Positions 9,231 to 18,237 of a DNA stretch of 64,000 nucleotides are shown here, one piece after another. The DNA is taken from the NCBI GenBank assembly GCA_026705925.1, contig JAPOZT010000017.1, forward strand, positions 62,001 through 126,000, in the 5' to 3' direction. The stretch comes from Gemmatimonadota bacterium (lineage in GTDB: Bacteria; JAAXHH01). The position numbers and the translations under genes are program-made. The notes under the pieces are model-generated. The model was not told the origin of the DNA, ran no database searches, and saw only the letters and a list, made by a program, of their open reading frames with translations. Within the stretch, counting starts at the first letter, position 1. Each line of letters starts with the position of its first letter.

Positions 9231-10067
9231 ATGGCACTGAGCGCCATTCAGACCGGTGAGCGGTTTACCGACGAGGAGACCGAACGTATCCGCCGCTGCT
9301 TTCAGCGGGATGGCTACTACGCCTTCGGCCGACTTATGGAAGACGACGAGGTGGAGGCCCTGCGCAAGGACCTGCAGCACAAGTGGGACGATCCCCGCAT
9401 GCACGAACCGGCGCGGGACCAGATCCGCGGCAACAGCCTGATGCGCATGTTCGAGTATTCCTACGCCTTTCGCGACCTGATTGTTCGCGAGCCCTTCGCG
9501 AGCCTGGCGGAGGCCATTCTCGGCGACGATTGCCACTGCATGTCCCAGAACGCGCTCTACACGCCGCCCAATCCCAAGGCGGCCCCAGACGGTCCGGGCG
9601 GCTGGCACCTGGACGACCTGGTCCATTTCCCCCTGCCGGACGGCGTGCCGCGCCACGACCCCGCCGTGCCCCCGCCCTGCTTTGTCCTGCAGGTATTCAC
9701 GCCGCTGACCGATGTGGAAGCAGTGTGTTTCGGTCCCACGCAGGTCGTCCCCGGCAGCCATTTCGCGGGACGCCAGCCGCACCTGCCCCATGAGCAGGAC
9801 CGACCCACATTCGATGGAAAGGGGCCCCACTCTTTTCTCGTCCGGAGGGGTGACGCCTACATGTTTAACAACCAGGTCTGGCACCGCGGGGCGCCGAACG
9901 CGTCCGACCGCACCCGGCTGATGGCCGGCGTCACGTACAGCAAGCGGTTCATCGCGCAGAAATTCCACCCCTTCATAGACTACCGCATGCCCGGCCACGT
10001 GTGGGCCGAGGCGTCACCCCGCCTGCAGCGCATGCTGGGCCGGCACAGCAAAGGAGCGTACGGCTGA
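9231..10067 (+). CDS. Phytanoyl-CoA dioxygenase (PhyH) family protein
   Basis: This non-heme Fe(II)/2-oxoglutarate-dependent oxygenase has 278 residues. The facial triad is visible: H126 and D128 in WHLDD, and distal H218 in NQVWHRGAPN. An Arg-containing segment (SDRTRL) that would bind 2-oxoglutarate follows. The family hydroxylates varied small molecules, so the name does not imply phytanic acid breakdown. A GGAG Shine-Dalgarno precedes the ATG. The stop codon overlaps the start of the next SDR gene by one base (TGATG), indicating translational coupling and a shared pathway. Confidence 0.9.
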   Translation: MALSAIQTGERFTDEETERIRRCFQRDGYYAFGRLMEDDEVEALRKDLQHKWDDPRMHEPARDQIRGNSLMRMFEYSYAFRDLIVREPFASLAEAILGDDCHCMSQNALYTPPNPKAAPDGPGGWHLDDLVHFPLPDGVPRHDPAVPPPCFVLQVFTPLTDVEAVCFGPTQVVPGSHFAGRQPHLPHEQDRPTFDGKGPHSFLVRRGDAYMFNNQVWHRGAPNASDRTRLMAGVTYSKRFIAQKFHPFIDYRMPGHVWAEASPRLQRMLGRHSKGAYG

Positions 10068-10840
10068 TGGCTGACGCATCGACAGGGTCCGAAAAGCCCG
10101 CGGAGTTTGCGGACCGCACCGCCCTGGTCACCGGCGGTTCCCGGGGGATCGGCCGATCCACGTGCCGCATGCTGGCGGAACACGGCGCCCGGGTGGCGAT
10201 CAACTACGCGCGCAACGCGGAAGCGGCGAAAGCGTCCCTCGCCATGGTAGAGGAGGCCGGTGCGGAAGGCATGATCGTACAGGCCGACGTCTCATCGGAA
10301 GCCGACGTGAACCGGATGGCCGCGGAAGTACGGGCGCGCCTGGGACCCGTCGACCTGCTGGTGAACAACGCGGGGATCGCGAAGAACCAGCCCCATTCGG
10401 AACTCGCCTTCGCCGACTGGAAACGCATGTTCGAGGTGAACGTGGACGGGGTGTTCCTGGCGACCTGGGCGGTGAAGAACGAGATGATCGAACGTGGATA
10501 CGGCCGTATCGTCAACGTGGCTTCGCTCGCGGGCATCATCCTGAAGAAGGACATGATCCACTACGCCACGACCAAGGCGGCGGTGATTTCACTCACGCGG
10601 CACTGCGCAGAGGCCTTCGCGCCCCATAACGTCCGCGTGAATTGCGTGGCCCCGGGCCTGACCGATACCGACCTGGCCGGGTCAGGCAACCCGGGCATGA
10701 TCGACCGGCTCATCGCTTCCACGCCCATGGGCCGCATAGCCCAGCCCGGGGAAATGGCCTCCGTGATCCGGTTCCTTCTCTCGGAAGACTCCAGCTTCGT
10801 GACCGGCCAGACCGTCACGGCCTGCGGCGGACGGAGCTGA
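10067..10840 (+). CDS. Short-chain dehydrogenase/reductase (SDR)
   Basis: This classical SDR of 257 residues has an NAD(P)-binding motif TGGSRGIG near the N-terminus, the NNAG motif (LLVNNAGIAK), catalytic Ser in NVASLAG and the YxxxK pair in HYATTKAA. It resembles 3-oxoacyl-ACP reductase (FabG)-like enzymes, but the substrate cannot be read from sequence. The start at 10067 is chosen because it overlaps the preceding dioxygenase stop; the upstream in-frame extension lies inside that gene. The pair may oxidise the same compound in sequence. Confidence 0.9.
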   Translation: MADASTGSEKPAEFADRTALVTGGSRGIGRSTCRMLAEHGARVAINYARNAEAAKASLAMVEEAGAEGMIVQADVSSEADVNRMAAEVRARLGPVDLLVNNAGIAKNQPHSELAFADWKRMFEVNVDGVFLATWAVKNEMIERGYGRIVNVASLAGIILKKDMIHYATTKAAVISLTRHCAEAFAPHNVRVNCVAPGLTDTDLAGSGNPGMIDRLIASTPMGRIAQPGEMASVIRFLLSEDSSFVTGQTVTACGGRS

Positions 10841-10880
10841 GCGGCGGGTGGCCCGGAGAACAAAACCGAAACGGCAGCGG

Positions 10881-11009
10881 TGAGATTACATATACAATGA
10901 GATTACATACACAAATAGTATTTATAAGGTACACCGACTCTTTTTCCTTGAAACCTCCTGTGTGGAGAGCTTAAATTTGTTAAGTAGTTCCCGTTCATAA
11001 GGTACACCG
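10881..11009 (+). repeat. AT-rich leader with 17-base tandem and 13-base direct repeats
   Basis: Two tandem 17-base copies differing at one base (TGAGATTACATATACAA, 10881-10897 and 10898-10914) are followed by two copies of ATAAGGTACACCG (10924-10936 and 10997-11009), spaced 73 bases. The segment is much richer in A+T than its surroundings and precedes the outer-membrane protein gene. Confidence 0.8.
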
Positions 11010-11047
11010 TCACGCTCAAAGCCCAATCCTGCTCGAAACAGTCATCT

Positions 11048-12100
11048 ATGGCAACCCAGAAGAAGACGGTGCGCACCTCTCTCCCCAGACGCCACAACGG
11101 CAACGTCCGGGCGAGCAACCGCAATCAGGACCTCTCTTCGCAGATTAATACTGTCTGGAAAAGCGACTGCCCCAGATATCGCCTTTGTGTCGCTGCTCTT
11201 GTCATTCTGGCAGCCTGGACCACTACGCCGAGCTGGGCTCAGGAGGCGCCGGGCTTCTATCTCGGCAGCGGTCTGGGCGCTAATCTTGCCCCGGCGGTAA
11301 ATCTGGCTGGAGAGGACAACGATCACAGCATGGGCAGCGGATGCGACGAGTTCATCAATCCAAACGCCACACAGTACGACTTCTGCAACCTCGGAAACCG
11401 GGGGGATAGCTGGAACAACCGCTTTGACGGGGCCGCCGGGATACTGGCGAACGCTGTCGTAGGCTATCGCCTGCAAAACCGACTCCGTCTTGAAGTCGAG
11501 TACTTCTATCGGGATTCGGAATACGATCAGACCGACCCGGTGCTCGGCGGTGGCGGCTCAATTGCAGACAAGCTTGCCGCTGAGCTTCAGCGGGCTGAAC
11601 TCCGGGTCGGCAGCATCACCTCGCACAATCTGTTTGGCAACTTCTACTTCGACTTTCCGAATCGCAGTCGCTTCACCCCATATTTAGGACTCGGGATCGG
11701 CGGTGGGTTCGCAGACATGGACTTTGGCGCTCTTTGGGCGCGGAATCTCAATCCTGCCCATATCACATCGGTCGAAGGCAAGTTCAGCAGCGACGACACC
11801 GAAGCGATTCAATCCAGACTGGCGGGAACGACCACAAGCGTACAGACCGAGTTGAATGATACGCTGTTGGGATTCCAGGTTCTGTTTGGGGTGAGTCGCG
11901 CGCTGACCGATGCGGTTTCACTGGATGTCAGGGGACGCTGGACCAGCTTCAGCTCATTCCACGACAGCGGTTCCTATGAGCGTCTGCGTAGCCACGAGTC
12001 CAACCTGCGCGTTGACGGCAGCGCACCGGTGGAATACCAGCAATCCACGGATGATACCGAACTATTCGGGATCAACGTAGCGATCAGGTATCAATTCTAG
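11048..12100 (+). CDS. Outer-membrane beta-barrel protein, P44/Msp2-like
   Basis: This 350-residue protein has a hydrophobic export segment (CVAALVILAAWTTTPSWA) ending in an AxA-type site before QEAPGFYLG. It continues with alternating beta strands rich in Gly and aromatics (FYLGSGLGAN, RFTPYLGLGIGGGF, LLGFQVLFGVSRAL) and ends in YQF, the C-terminal aromatic typical of Bam-inserted barrels. It resembles the P44/Msp2/OmpA-like surface barrel group. About 47 residues precede the export segment and no Shine-Dalgarno is seen at 11048, so the true start may be internal. Codon usage looks less GC-rich than in neighbours and the leader is AT-rich with repeats, hinting at transfer. Confidence 0.75.
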   Translation: MATQKKTVRTSLPRRHNGNVRASNRNQDLSSQINTVWKSDCPRYRLCVAALVILAAWTTTPSWAQEAPGFYLGSGLGANLAPAVNLAGEDNDHSMGSGCDEFINPNATQYDFCNLGNRGDSWNNRFDGAAGILANAVVGYRLQNRLRLEVEYFYRDSEYDQTDPVLGGGGSIADKLAAELQRAELRVGSITSHNLFGNFYFDFPNRSRFTPYLGLGIGGGFADMDFGALWARNLNPAHITSVEGKFSSDDTEAIQSRLAGTTTSVQTELNDTLLGFQVLFGVSRALTDAVSLDVRGRWTSFSSFHDSGSYERLRSHESNLRVDGSAPVEYQQSTDDTELFGINVAIRYQF

Positions 12101-12132
12101 CGTCCGGGATGGATACGTATGGATATCCTGGC

Positions 12133-14100
12133 CTACCTGTTCTCGATCAACTGGTCCACCACGGCCGGATCCGCCAGCGTGGTCGTATCGCCGATCTGGT
12201 CCAGCTCGTTGGTGGCAATCTTCCGCAGGATGCGGCGCATGATCTTGCCGGAGCGCGTCTTGGGCAGGGCCGGCGCCCAGTGGATCACGTCGGGCGTGGC
12301 GATGGGACCGATGATCGAGCGCACCTGCTTCTTCAGGTCGCCGCGCAGGTCTTCTGTGTATTCCTCGCCCACGTTGAGGGTCACGTAGGCGTAAATCCCC
12401 TGCCCCTTGATCTCGTGGGGGAACCCGACCACGGCCGCTTCGGCCACCGAGCCGTGGGCCACCAGGGCGCTTTCCACCTCGGCCGTGCCCATCCGGTGTC
12501 CGGAGACGTTGATGACATCGTCCACCCGGCCCGTGATCCAGTAGTATCCGTCCTCGTCCCTGCGGCAGCCGTCCCCGGTGAAGTAATACCCCTTGTACTG
12601 CTGAAAGTAGGTCTCCTCGAACCGCTGGTGGTCTCCGTACACCGTCCGCATCTGCCCGGGCCAGGGCTCCCGGATGGCCAGCACGCCCATGATGCCGTTC
12701 CCCTCCAGTTCTTTTCCGCTCTCGCCGTCCAGCAGCACGGGCTTCACGCCGAAGAAGGGCAGGGTCGCCGAACCCGGCTTGGTGGGGATGGCGCCCGGCA
12801 GCGGGGTGATCATGATCCCACCGGTCTCGGTCTGCCACCACGTATCCACGATGGGGCACCGCTCCTTGCCCACGTTCACGTGGTACCACCGCCAGGCCTC
12901 GGGATTGATCGGCTCGCCTACCGTCCCCAGAAGCTGGAGCGTGGGCATGGGATGGCGGGCCGGCCAGTCCTCGCCTTCCCGCGCCAGCGCCCGGATGGCG
13001 GTCGGTGCCGTGTAGAACTGGTTGACACCGTACTTCTCGATGATCTCCCAGCAACGGTCGGGCGCCGGGTAGGTCGGAATGCCCTCGAACATGATCGTCG
13101 TGGCGCCGTTGCCCAGGGGACCGTAGATGATGTAGGAATGTCCCGTGACCCAGCCGATGTCCGCGCCGCAGAAGTAGATATCGCCTTCATGGTAATCGAA
13201 GACGTAGCGATGGGTAACGCCGGTATACACCATGTATCCGCCGACGGTATGCTGCACGCCCTTCGGCTTGCCCGTGGACCCGGAGGTGTAGAGAATGAAC
13301 AGGGGATCCTCCGCGTCCATCTCCTCGCACGGGCAGTCGGCGTCGGCCCCGGCCATGAGGTCATGCCACCAGAAGTCCCGGCCTTCCTCCATGGGAAACT
13401 CGAAATCGGGATCGTCCTTGACCCGGTCGACCACGATGCAGGTGGTGACCGGCTCACCCATCTCCTTCTCCGCCGAGGCCATGGCTTCGTCCGCCACCGG
13501 TTTCATGAAGACCGGCTTGTCACCGCGATGGGTCCCGTTTGTGGTGATGACCGTCTTGCAGGTCGAATCCACGATGCGGTCCGACAGCGAATCGGCCGAA
13601 AAACCGCCGAATACGATGGAATGGACCGCGCCGATCCGGGCGCAGGCCAGCATGGCGACGGCCAGTTCGGGGATCATGGGAAGGTAGATCGATACCCGGT
13701 CGCCCTTCCCGACGCCCCGCGACTTGAGTACGTTGGCGAACTTGCAGACCTGCTCGTGCAGTTCCCGGTAGGTGAGGTGCGCGTCCTCGCCCGGCTCGTT
13801 GCCTTCCCAGATGATGGCCGTCTGGTCGCCGCGCGTCTCGAGATGGCGGTCGATGCAGTTATGCACGATGTTGGTCTTTCCGCCTTCGAACCACTTTATG
13901 GACACGGGCCCCTTGCGCATGTCGTAGTTGTAGGACCGGATCCGGTCCCATTTCCTGAACCAGTGGAACGATTCCGCCTTCTCGGCCCAGAAGGCCTCCG
14001 GGTCGGCGACGGAACGCTCGTATTCCCGCCGGTATTCGTCCAGGCTCTTCAGGTGCGCCTTCTCGCGAAAGGTGTCATTGGGCTGATACAGGTCGGACAT
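12133..14100 (-). CDS. acs: Acetyl-CoA synthetase (AMP-forming)
   Basis: It activates acetate (or propionate) to the acyl-CoA through an acyl-adenylate in the cytoplasm. The 655-residue length is typical. The P-loop-like [11 protein letters not shown] motif, the WWQTETGG motif, the hinge [14 protein letters not shown] and the C-terminal acetylatable lysine in [11 protein letters not shown] are all present. The lysine is the usual target of reversible acetylation that silences the enzyme. It stands alone between the convergent outer-membrane protein gene and the SAM hydrolase pair. Confidence 0.97.
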   Translation of the reverse strand: MSDLYQPNDTFREKAHLKSLDEYRREYERSVADPEAFWAEKAESFHWFRKWDRIRSYNYDMRKGPVSIKWFEGGKTNIVHNCIDRHLETRGDQTAIIWEGNEPGEDAHLTYRELHEQVCKFANVLKSRGVGKGDRVSIYLPMIPELAVAMLACARIGAVHSIVFGGFSADSLSDRIVDSTCKTVITTNGTHRGDKPVFMKPVADEAMASAEKEMGEPVTTCIVVDRVKDDPDFEFPMEEGRDFWWHDLMAGADADCPCEEMDAEDPLFILYTSGSTGKPKGVQHTVGGYMVYTGVTHRYVFDYHEGDIYFCGADIGWVTGHSYIIYGPLGNGATTIMFEGIPTYPAPDRCWEIIEKYGVNQFYTAPTAIRALAREGEDWPARHPMPTLQLLGTVGEPINPEAWRWYHVNVGKERCPIVDTWWQTETGGIMITPLPGAIPTKPGSATLPFFGVKPVLLDGESGKELEGNGIMGVLAIREPWPGQMRTVYGDHQRFEETYFQQYKGYYFTGDGCRRDEDGYYWITGRVDDVINVSGHRMGTAEVESALVAHGSVAEAAVVGFPHEIKGQGIYAYVTLNVGEEYTEDLRGDLKKQVRSIIGPIATPDVIHWAPALPKTRSGKIMRRILRKIATNELDQIGDTTTLADPAVVDQLIENR

Positions 14101-14164
14101 GTTCGGTCTCCGGTCTCCGGTTAATGCTGTCTGGTGATGCCTGTCGTTAAAATGCGTTGAATAC

Positions 14165-14950
14165 CTACTCCACTTCCACGTCTACGCGGTCTCCGGTCGA
14201 CACGCCCAGCTTCTCGGCCGCGTTGCCGCCGTTGACGGCGATCTCGAGCAGTCCCGCGCTGTCCAGGATGGCCAGGGCAGCGCCGGCGGCCACTTCGTCG
14301 TAGGATGCGCTGACGCGGTCCAATACAAAGTCGGCCAGCCGGATCCGGAACCGCTTATCCCGGGTCTTCTCCAGGAAGAGGGAATCGCCGATATCCGTTA
14401 TTATATTGCCATAACGGTCGATATGCAATACGCGACCGTTGATCCCGCCCTCATGTGCCATGGGTTTGGTGACCGTCCCGGTTTCGTAGTCGGCGATCTC
14501 GGGACCGAAGTCCGAAACGGGCGCGCCCAGGGCGAGATGGGCGGCCACGGGTGCGAAGACGTCCCGGCCGTGGAACGTGTTGCTGATTTCCGGAAGCATG
14601 AAACGGGGCTCGGTCACGGAAACGACCCGGAGGTCCGCCTCCCTCGCGTACACGTGGGCGAAAATGCCGTTGTCCGGCCCCACGAACCGGTGTCTGGACG
14701 TTTCCACGATCAGGGCCCGCCGCGTGCCGCCGACGCCCGGGTCGACGACGGCCACGTGCACCGTCCCCTCCGGAAAGTAGGCATAGGCGGTGCGCAGGAC
14801 GAAGGCGCCTTCTTCGATTCGCTGGGGCGTAATCTCGTGGGACAGGTCCACGATCCGGGCCTCCGGGCAGATCCCCAGGATGACCCCCTTCATGGTGCCC
14901 ACGAAGGCGTCGCTGAGGCCGAAGTCGGTAAGCAGCGTGATCACGGACAT
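14165..14950 (-). CDS. SAM hydroxide adenosyltransferase (DUF62/SAM hydrolase family)
   Basis: This family splits S-adenosylmethionine to adenosine and methionine using water; fluorinase and chlorinase are relatives. The 261-residue protein shows the N-terminal LLTDFG motif (D10), and D70 (VVDPGVGG), R77 and H127 (FHGRD), the Asp-Arg-His set of the hydroxide-using enzymes. The C-terminal domain carries [10 protein letters not shown] (about 178-187) and AVNGGNAA (about 238-245), which contact the adenosine part in relatives. It starts 2 bases after the stop of a SAM-dependent methyltransferase, so the pair may balance SAM use. A lipoprotein at 43943-44590 appears to carry only this C-terminal domain. 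Confidence 0.92.
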   Translation of the reverse strand: MSVITLLTDFGLSDAFVGTMKGVILGICPEARIVDLSHEITPQRIEEGAFVLRTAYAYFPEGTVHVAVVDPGVGGTRRALIVETSRHRFVGPDNGIFAHVYAREADLRVVSVTEPRFMLPEISNTFHGRDVFAPVAAHLALGAPVSDFGPEIADYETGTVTKPMAHEGGINGRVLHIDRYGNIITDIGDSLFLEKTRDKRFRIRLADFVLDRVSASYDEVAAGAALAILDSAGLLEIAVNGGNAAEKLGVSTGDRVDVEVE

Positions 14951-14952
14951 GG

Positions 14953-15774
14953 CTAAGCCGGTTTCTCGTCGCGGGATGCGGCATCCGTGGGCGATTTCGA
15001 CCGGCCCACCAGAATGTTCCGGGGGGCGTCGCCGGTGACCGGACAGCCTTCGAAATCACCGTAAGTCTGCGTGACCCTCAGGCCGGCCCGGTCCATCATG
15101 GCTTCAAGTTCATCCAGGGTATACATCCGCACGGACTCGTCGTAGCTTCTCTCCGCCCCGCCTTCCCTGATCCGCACCTGCTTGTTGATGCGCACGTGAC
15201 TGTCCGGCTCTGACGGGTTGCCGGTGATCCAGCGCCGTTGCTCGACTTCCATGCCTTCCACGTTTCGGCGGTCCGACGGAACGAGCGTGGAGATCACGAA
15301 TGCGCGGTTCAGGTAGTCCATGAGAAAACGTCCGCCGGGACGAAGCGCCCGCGATATGGCTTCGAGGACCCGGGCATTCTCGCCATCCTCCCGGAAATAG
15401 CCGAAACTGGTGAAGAAGTTCACCACGAGATCGTATGCGTGGACCGCGGGTGGATCGCGCATGTCGCCCCGGATGAACGTGATGTCCAGCCCCTCGTCCG
15501 CGGTACGGTGCCGCGCCCGTTCCAGCAGTTCTTCCGACAGGTCGAGCCCGGTTACCCTGAAGCCGCGCCGGGTGAGTTCCAGGCTGTGCCGCCCGTCGCC
15601 GCAACCCAGGTCTAGCACCTCGCACGAATGAGGCACGTCCAGTTTATCCACGAGGAAATCGACCTGCCGCCGCGCCTCCTGGTCGTTCCGGTGGGGATAT
15701 ACCCGCAGGTAGTCGTAACGAAAGGCGGTCTTGTACCAGTCGGACGCCGGACTGCGTTGAGTGGCCATATCCAT
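14953..15774 (-). CDS. Class I SAM-dependent methyltransferase
   Basis: This 273-residue cytoplasmic methyltransferase has a Rossmann fold. Motif I is VLDLGCGDGRHS and motif II the acidic end of VTGLDLS; FIRGDMRDPP and VVNFFTSFGYF correspond to the later motifs. The substrate is unknown. The first gene of a two-gene unit, it is separated by 2 bases from the SAM hydroxide adenosyltransferase, which consumes the same cofactor. The ATG at 15774 is chosen; an in-frame ATG two codons later is possible. Confidence 0.88.
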   Translation of the reverse strand: MDMATQRSPASDWYKTAFRYDYLRVYPHRNDQEARRQVDFLVDKLDVPHSCEVLDLGCGDGRHSLELTRRGFRVTGLDLSEELLERARHRTADEGLDITFIRGDMRDPPAVHAYDLVVNFFTSFGYFREDGENARVLEAISRALRPGGRFLMDYLNRAFVISTLVPSDRRNVEGMEVEQRRWITGNPSEPDSHVRINKQVRIREGGAERSYDESVRMYTLDELEAMMDRAGLRVTQTYGDFEGCPVTGDAPRNILVGRSKSPTDAASRDEKPA

Positions 15775-15839
15775 CCACGGGTTTTAAGGTTCCTGAACGA
15801 CGAGTTTTCAATATACAGCACAACGGGTTCCCGTCAATC

Positions 15840-15918
15840 CGGGAATGCCGGTCCAACTGGTCAGCCGGTCCGCCCCGTGCCTTCGGTCCGTCTGGTCCGC
15901 CCGGTCCACCCCGTGCCA
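15840..15918. repeat. GGTCCGCCC-type short repeats between genes
   Basis: This 247-base gap between the methyltransferase and the acidic protein contains a run of degenerate 9-base units (CGGTCCGTC, TGGTCCGCC, CGGTCCACC and similar). They match the family seen inside several genes of the window. No gene is seen here. Confidence 0.7.
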
Positions 15919-16021
15919 TAGCGCTTTCTATTGACAACAGGTACTCATACGTTTAGTTTAACCACGTAGACTCACGGCCGCGGCGCCAGGTACTCCGGCC
16001 CGGCCCTGACGGGAGCATGCC

Positions 16022-16495
16022 ATGGCTGGCAAAGACAAGCGGGCAGAAGATTCCGCGAAGCGGGCGAACGGTTCCGCGAAGCGGGCAGAAGATTCCGCGA
16101 AGCGGGCAAACGGTTCCGCGGCGGACGATGCGGAATTTGAAAAGCTGCTCGACGAAATGGACGAACTGGGACGGCAGGCCGACGCCCTGCGTGCGAAGGT
16201 GAATCACCTCATCGACGAGATGCGGGAGAACGACGTTCCGGCGGAGGAGGAAGTTGACGGCGCCTCGTCGGACGAGGGCAGCGCCGCAGACGGCGAAGCG
16301 CATGATGCCGCCTCGAGTGAGGAATCGGGCGACATATCAGTAAACGGGCACGACGAAGCGGGTCACAACTCGGGCGAGGCCCATGTCGAGGTAGAGAAGG
16401 TGAACGAAGACGACGATGAAGACCTCGCCATGGACGCGGACACCGATCCGGCCGGGAATGCAACCGATGAGCATGGAGATCCGAATGCTGCGTGA
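16022..16495 (+). CDS. Acidic low-complexity protein with N-terminal repeats
   Basis: I do not recognise this 157-residue protein. Residues about 3-38 are a Lys/Arg/Ser/Ala repeat (units like RAEDSAKRANGSAK) encoded by two copies of a 42-base repeat. Residues about 40-70 form a heptad-like helix (FEKLLDEMDELGRQADALRA). The remaining C-terminal half is highly acidic and disordered (EVEKVNEDDDEDLAMD). The charge split (basic head, coiled middle, acidic tail) suggests a binding or chaperone-like protein, but that is inference. A good coding bias and ATG support it being a real gene. Confidence 0.6.
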   Translation: MAGKDKRAEDSAKRANGSAKRAEDSAKRANGSAADDAEFEKLLDEMDELGRQADALRAKVNHLIDEMRENDVPAEEEVDGASSDEGSAADGEAHDAASSEESGDISVNGHDEAGHNSGEAHVEVEKVNEDDDEDLAMDADTDPAGNATDEHGDPNAA

Positions 16496-16529
16496 TCCCC
16501 GCAGCCCGTCCGCAATTCCTCGCGTAGCC

Positions 16530-17558
16530 TCACGTAGACTTGCCTGACTCCTCGTACACCCCAAAGGCCTCTTCCCGCGACGGAATCGAGTAGGTCGCCC
16601 CGCGGCCGCGGACCTTGAGTCCCGCCATGACGGTGCCCAGCCGGGCGGATTCCACGGCTTCCATGCCGTGGGTCATCCCGTACAGCAGGCCGCCGTTGAA
16701 CACGTCCCCGGCCCCGGAGGTGTCGGACACGCGCTCCGGTACGTAGGCCGGGATTTCGTGGATCCCGTCGTCCAGCCCGAGGACGGCGCCATCCGCGCCG
16801 CACTTCACCGCGACCATGCCCACGCCCCACTCCTGGGCCTGTTCAATCACCGCGCAAGCGTCCTCCGTACCGAAGAGCGACGCGCTCTCCTCGGGCGCGC
16901 TGGGCAGGAGGATGTCCACGTGGGGAATGATCTCGTCCAGGGCCTCCCGGGCTTCCTCCAGGGACCACAGGCCAAGCCTCAGGTTGGTGTCGAAGGCCGT
17001 CGTGACGTTGTGCTCGCGCGCGATCCGGAAGGCTTCCAGCACGGCCGCCCGGCTGCTCTGCGAAATGGCCTGGGTGATGCCGCTGGCATAGACGACTTTC
17101 GCGCTGCCGATGTAATTCGGGTCGATGTCGGCCGGCTGGAGGAAACTCGCGGCGCTGCCCGCCCTGTAGTAGGTGAACTCCCGTTCGCCGCCGGGCAGGA
17201 TGGAGATGAAGTAGAGGCCGTTGGGCCGGTCGAGGGGGGTGGCGCAACGCAGGTCAATGCCCTCCGACCGCCACGCTTCGGTCAGGAAGTCCTGGAAGGG
17301 GTCGTTGCCCACGTGGGTGACGTAGCCGGTCTTCGCACCTAGGCGGGAGGCCGCCACGAGCATGTTCATCGTGTCGCCGGCGAAGGTACGGGTATAGGTG
17401 TCGGTCGTGGCGAGGGGGCCTTCGCAGAACATCTCGATCATGCATTCGCCGATCGAAATGATGTCCAGTTCAGGCGGCCCAGACGACCCAGGCGACCCAG
17501 ACGACCCAGGTGGCCCAGGCGATCCAGGTGATCCAGACGGTCTGTCGGATATTCGCAC
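16530..17558 (-). CDS. PfkB-family sugar kinase (2-keto-3-deoxygluconate kinase-like)
   Basis: This ATP-dependent carbohydrate kinase of the ribokinase/PfkB family has 342 residues. It shows the N-terminal IISIGECMIEMF strand-loop, a substrate lid region (GDTMNMLVAASRLG) and the signature DTSGAGDVFNGG with catalytic Asp about 285. The arrangement is closest to KdgK-type kinases, which phosphorylate 2-keto-3-deoxygluconate, but the sugar is not proved by sequence. The first 30 residues are an odd Gly-Ser-Pro run encoded by GC-rich 9-base repeats ahead of the conserved strand. No alternative start lies between the repeat and the conserved core. Confidence 0.88.
   Translation of the reverse strand: MRISDRPSGSPGSPGPPGSSGSPGSSGPPELDIISIGECMIEMFCEGPLATTDTYTRTFAGDTMNMLVAASRLGAKTGYVTHVGNDPFQDFLTEAWRSEGIDLRCATPLDRPNGLYFISILPGGEREFTYYRAGSAASFLQPADIDPNYIGSAKVVYASGITQAISQSSRAAVLEAFRIAREHNVTTAFDTNLRLGLWSLEEAREALDEIIPHVDILLPSAPEESASLFGTEDACAVIEQAQEWGVGMVAVKCGADGAVLGLDDGIHEIPAYVPERVSDTSGAGDVFNGGLLYGMTHGMEAVESARLGTVMAGLKVRGRGATYSIPSREEAFGVYEESGKST
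17462..17542 (-). repeat. 9-base repeats encoding the N-terminal Gly/Pro/Ser tract of the kinase
   Basis: About nine degenerate units of the form GGNGACCCA/GGNGGCCCA (read on the plus strand) encode SPGSPGPPG-type sequence at the very start of the PfkB kinase. Confidence 0.85.
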
Positions 17559-17566
17559 GGCGGAGC

Positions 17567-18235
17567 CTACCTCTTCAGGCTTACGGCCACGCCGTCCCTT
17601 AAGGGGATGATCGTCGTCCAGACCTCGCTATTGCCATAGGCCTTCCGGTTGTATTCCTGGATGGCCGAGGTCCAGCGGTCGTCGGACGGCTCGGTCACCC
17701 GTCCGCTCCAGAGCACGTTGTCGGTGATCAGCAAGCCGCCCGGACGGACGCGCGGCAGCGCCAGGTCGAACACGCGGGGATAGTCGTGCTTGTCCACGTC
17801 GTTGAAGATCAGGTCGAAACTGCCCTCGGTCTGCTCCAGCAGTTCCAGCGCGTCGCCCACCTGGATCACGACGCGGTCCGCCACACCGGCGCGTTCGATG
17901 AACTTCCGGGCCTGCGCGGCGTTCTGCTCGCTGCCGTCGGAGTAGTAGACCCGGCCTTCCGGACCCACCGCCCGGGCGAGCCAGATGGTCGAATAGCCGA
18001 TGGCCGAGCCCATTTCGAACACGCGTTTCGCGCCGCTCAGCACGGCCATCTGGTGCAGCACGCGGCCCACCAGCGGGCCGACGATGGGGATCCGTTCCGC
18101 CTGCGCCTTCTCTTCCATCTCGGCCAGGACCTCGTCCCTGTCGGGCATCAACTCCGTCAGGTAACCGTCCAGCGCTTCCGATAGTACGTTGGGCATGGGG
18201 TTGTTGCTCCTGGTCTTGTTGCTCCTGTTTTCCAT
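17567..18235 (-). CDS. O-methyltransferase (caffeoyl-CoA O-methyltransferase-like)
   Basis: This 222-residue SAM-dependent O-methyltransferase of the family-3 (COMT-like) type is probably metal-dependent. It shows FEMGSAIGYSTIWLAR (SAM motif I), YYSDGSEQNAAQARKFI, and the metal/catechol segment LIFNDVDKHDY followed by DNVLWSGRV. In this family the DNDKxxY-like Asp residues bind Mg. The substrate is unknown. It begins next to the MlaD stop (2 bases apart) and could be the last gene of that minus-strand run. Confidence 0.88.
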   Translation of the reverse strand: MENRSNKTRSNNPMPNVLSEALDGYLTELMPDRDEVLAEMEEKAQAERIPIVGPLVGRVLHQMAVLSGAKRVFEMGSAIGYSTIWLARAVGPEGRVYYSDGSEQNAAQARKFIERAGVADRVVIQVGDALELLEQTEGSFDLIFNDVDKHDYPRVFDLALPRVRPGGLLITDNVLWSGRVTEPSDDRWTSAIQEYNRKAYGNSEVWTTIIPLRDGVAVSLKR

Positions 18236-18237
18236 AT

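Noticed and set aside
12109..14124. 671-codon open frame antisense to acetyl-CoA synthetase
   Set aside because: It mirrors the full acs gene with no recognisable domain, and the acs frame has the complete motif set.
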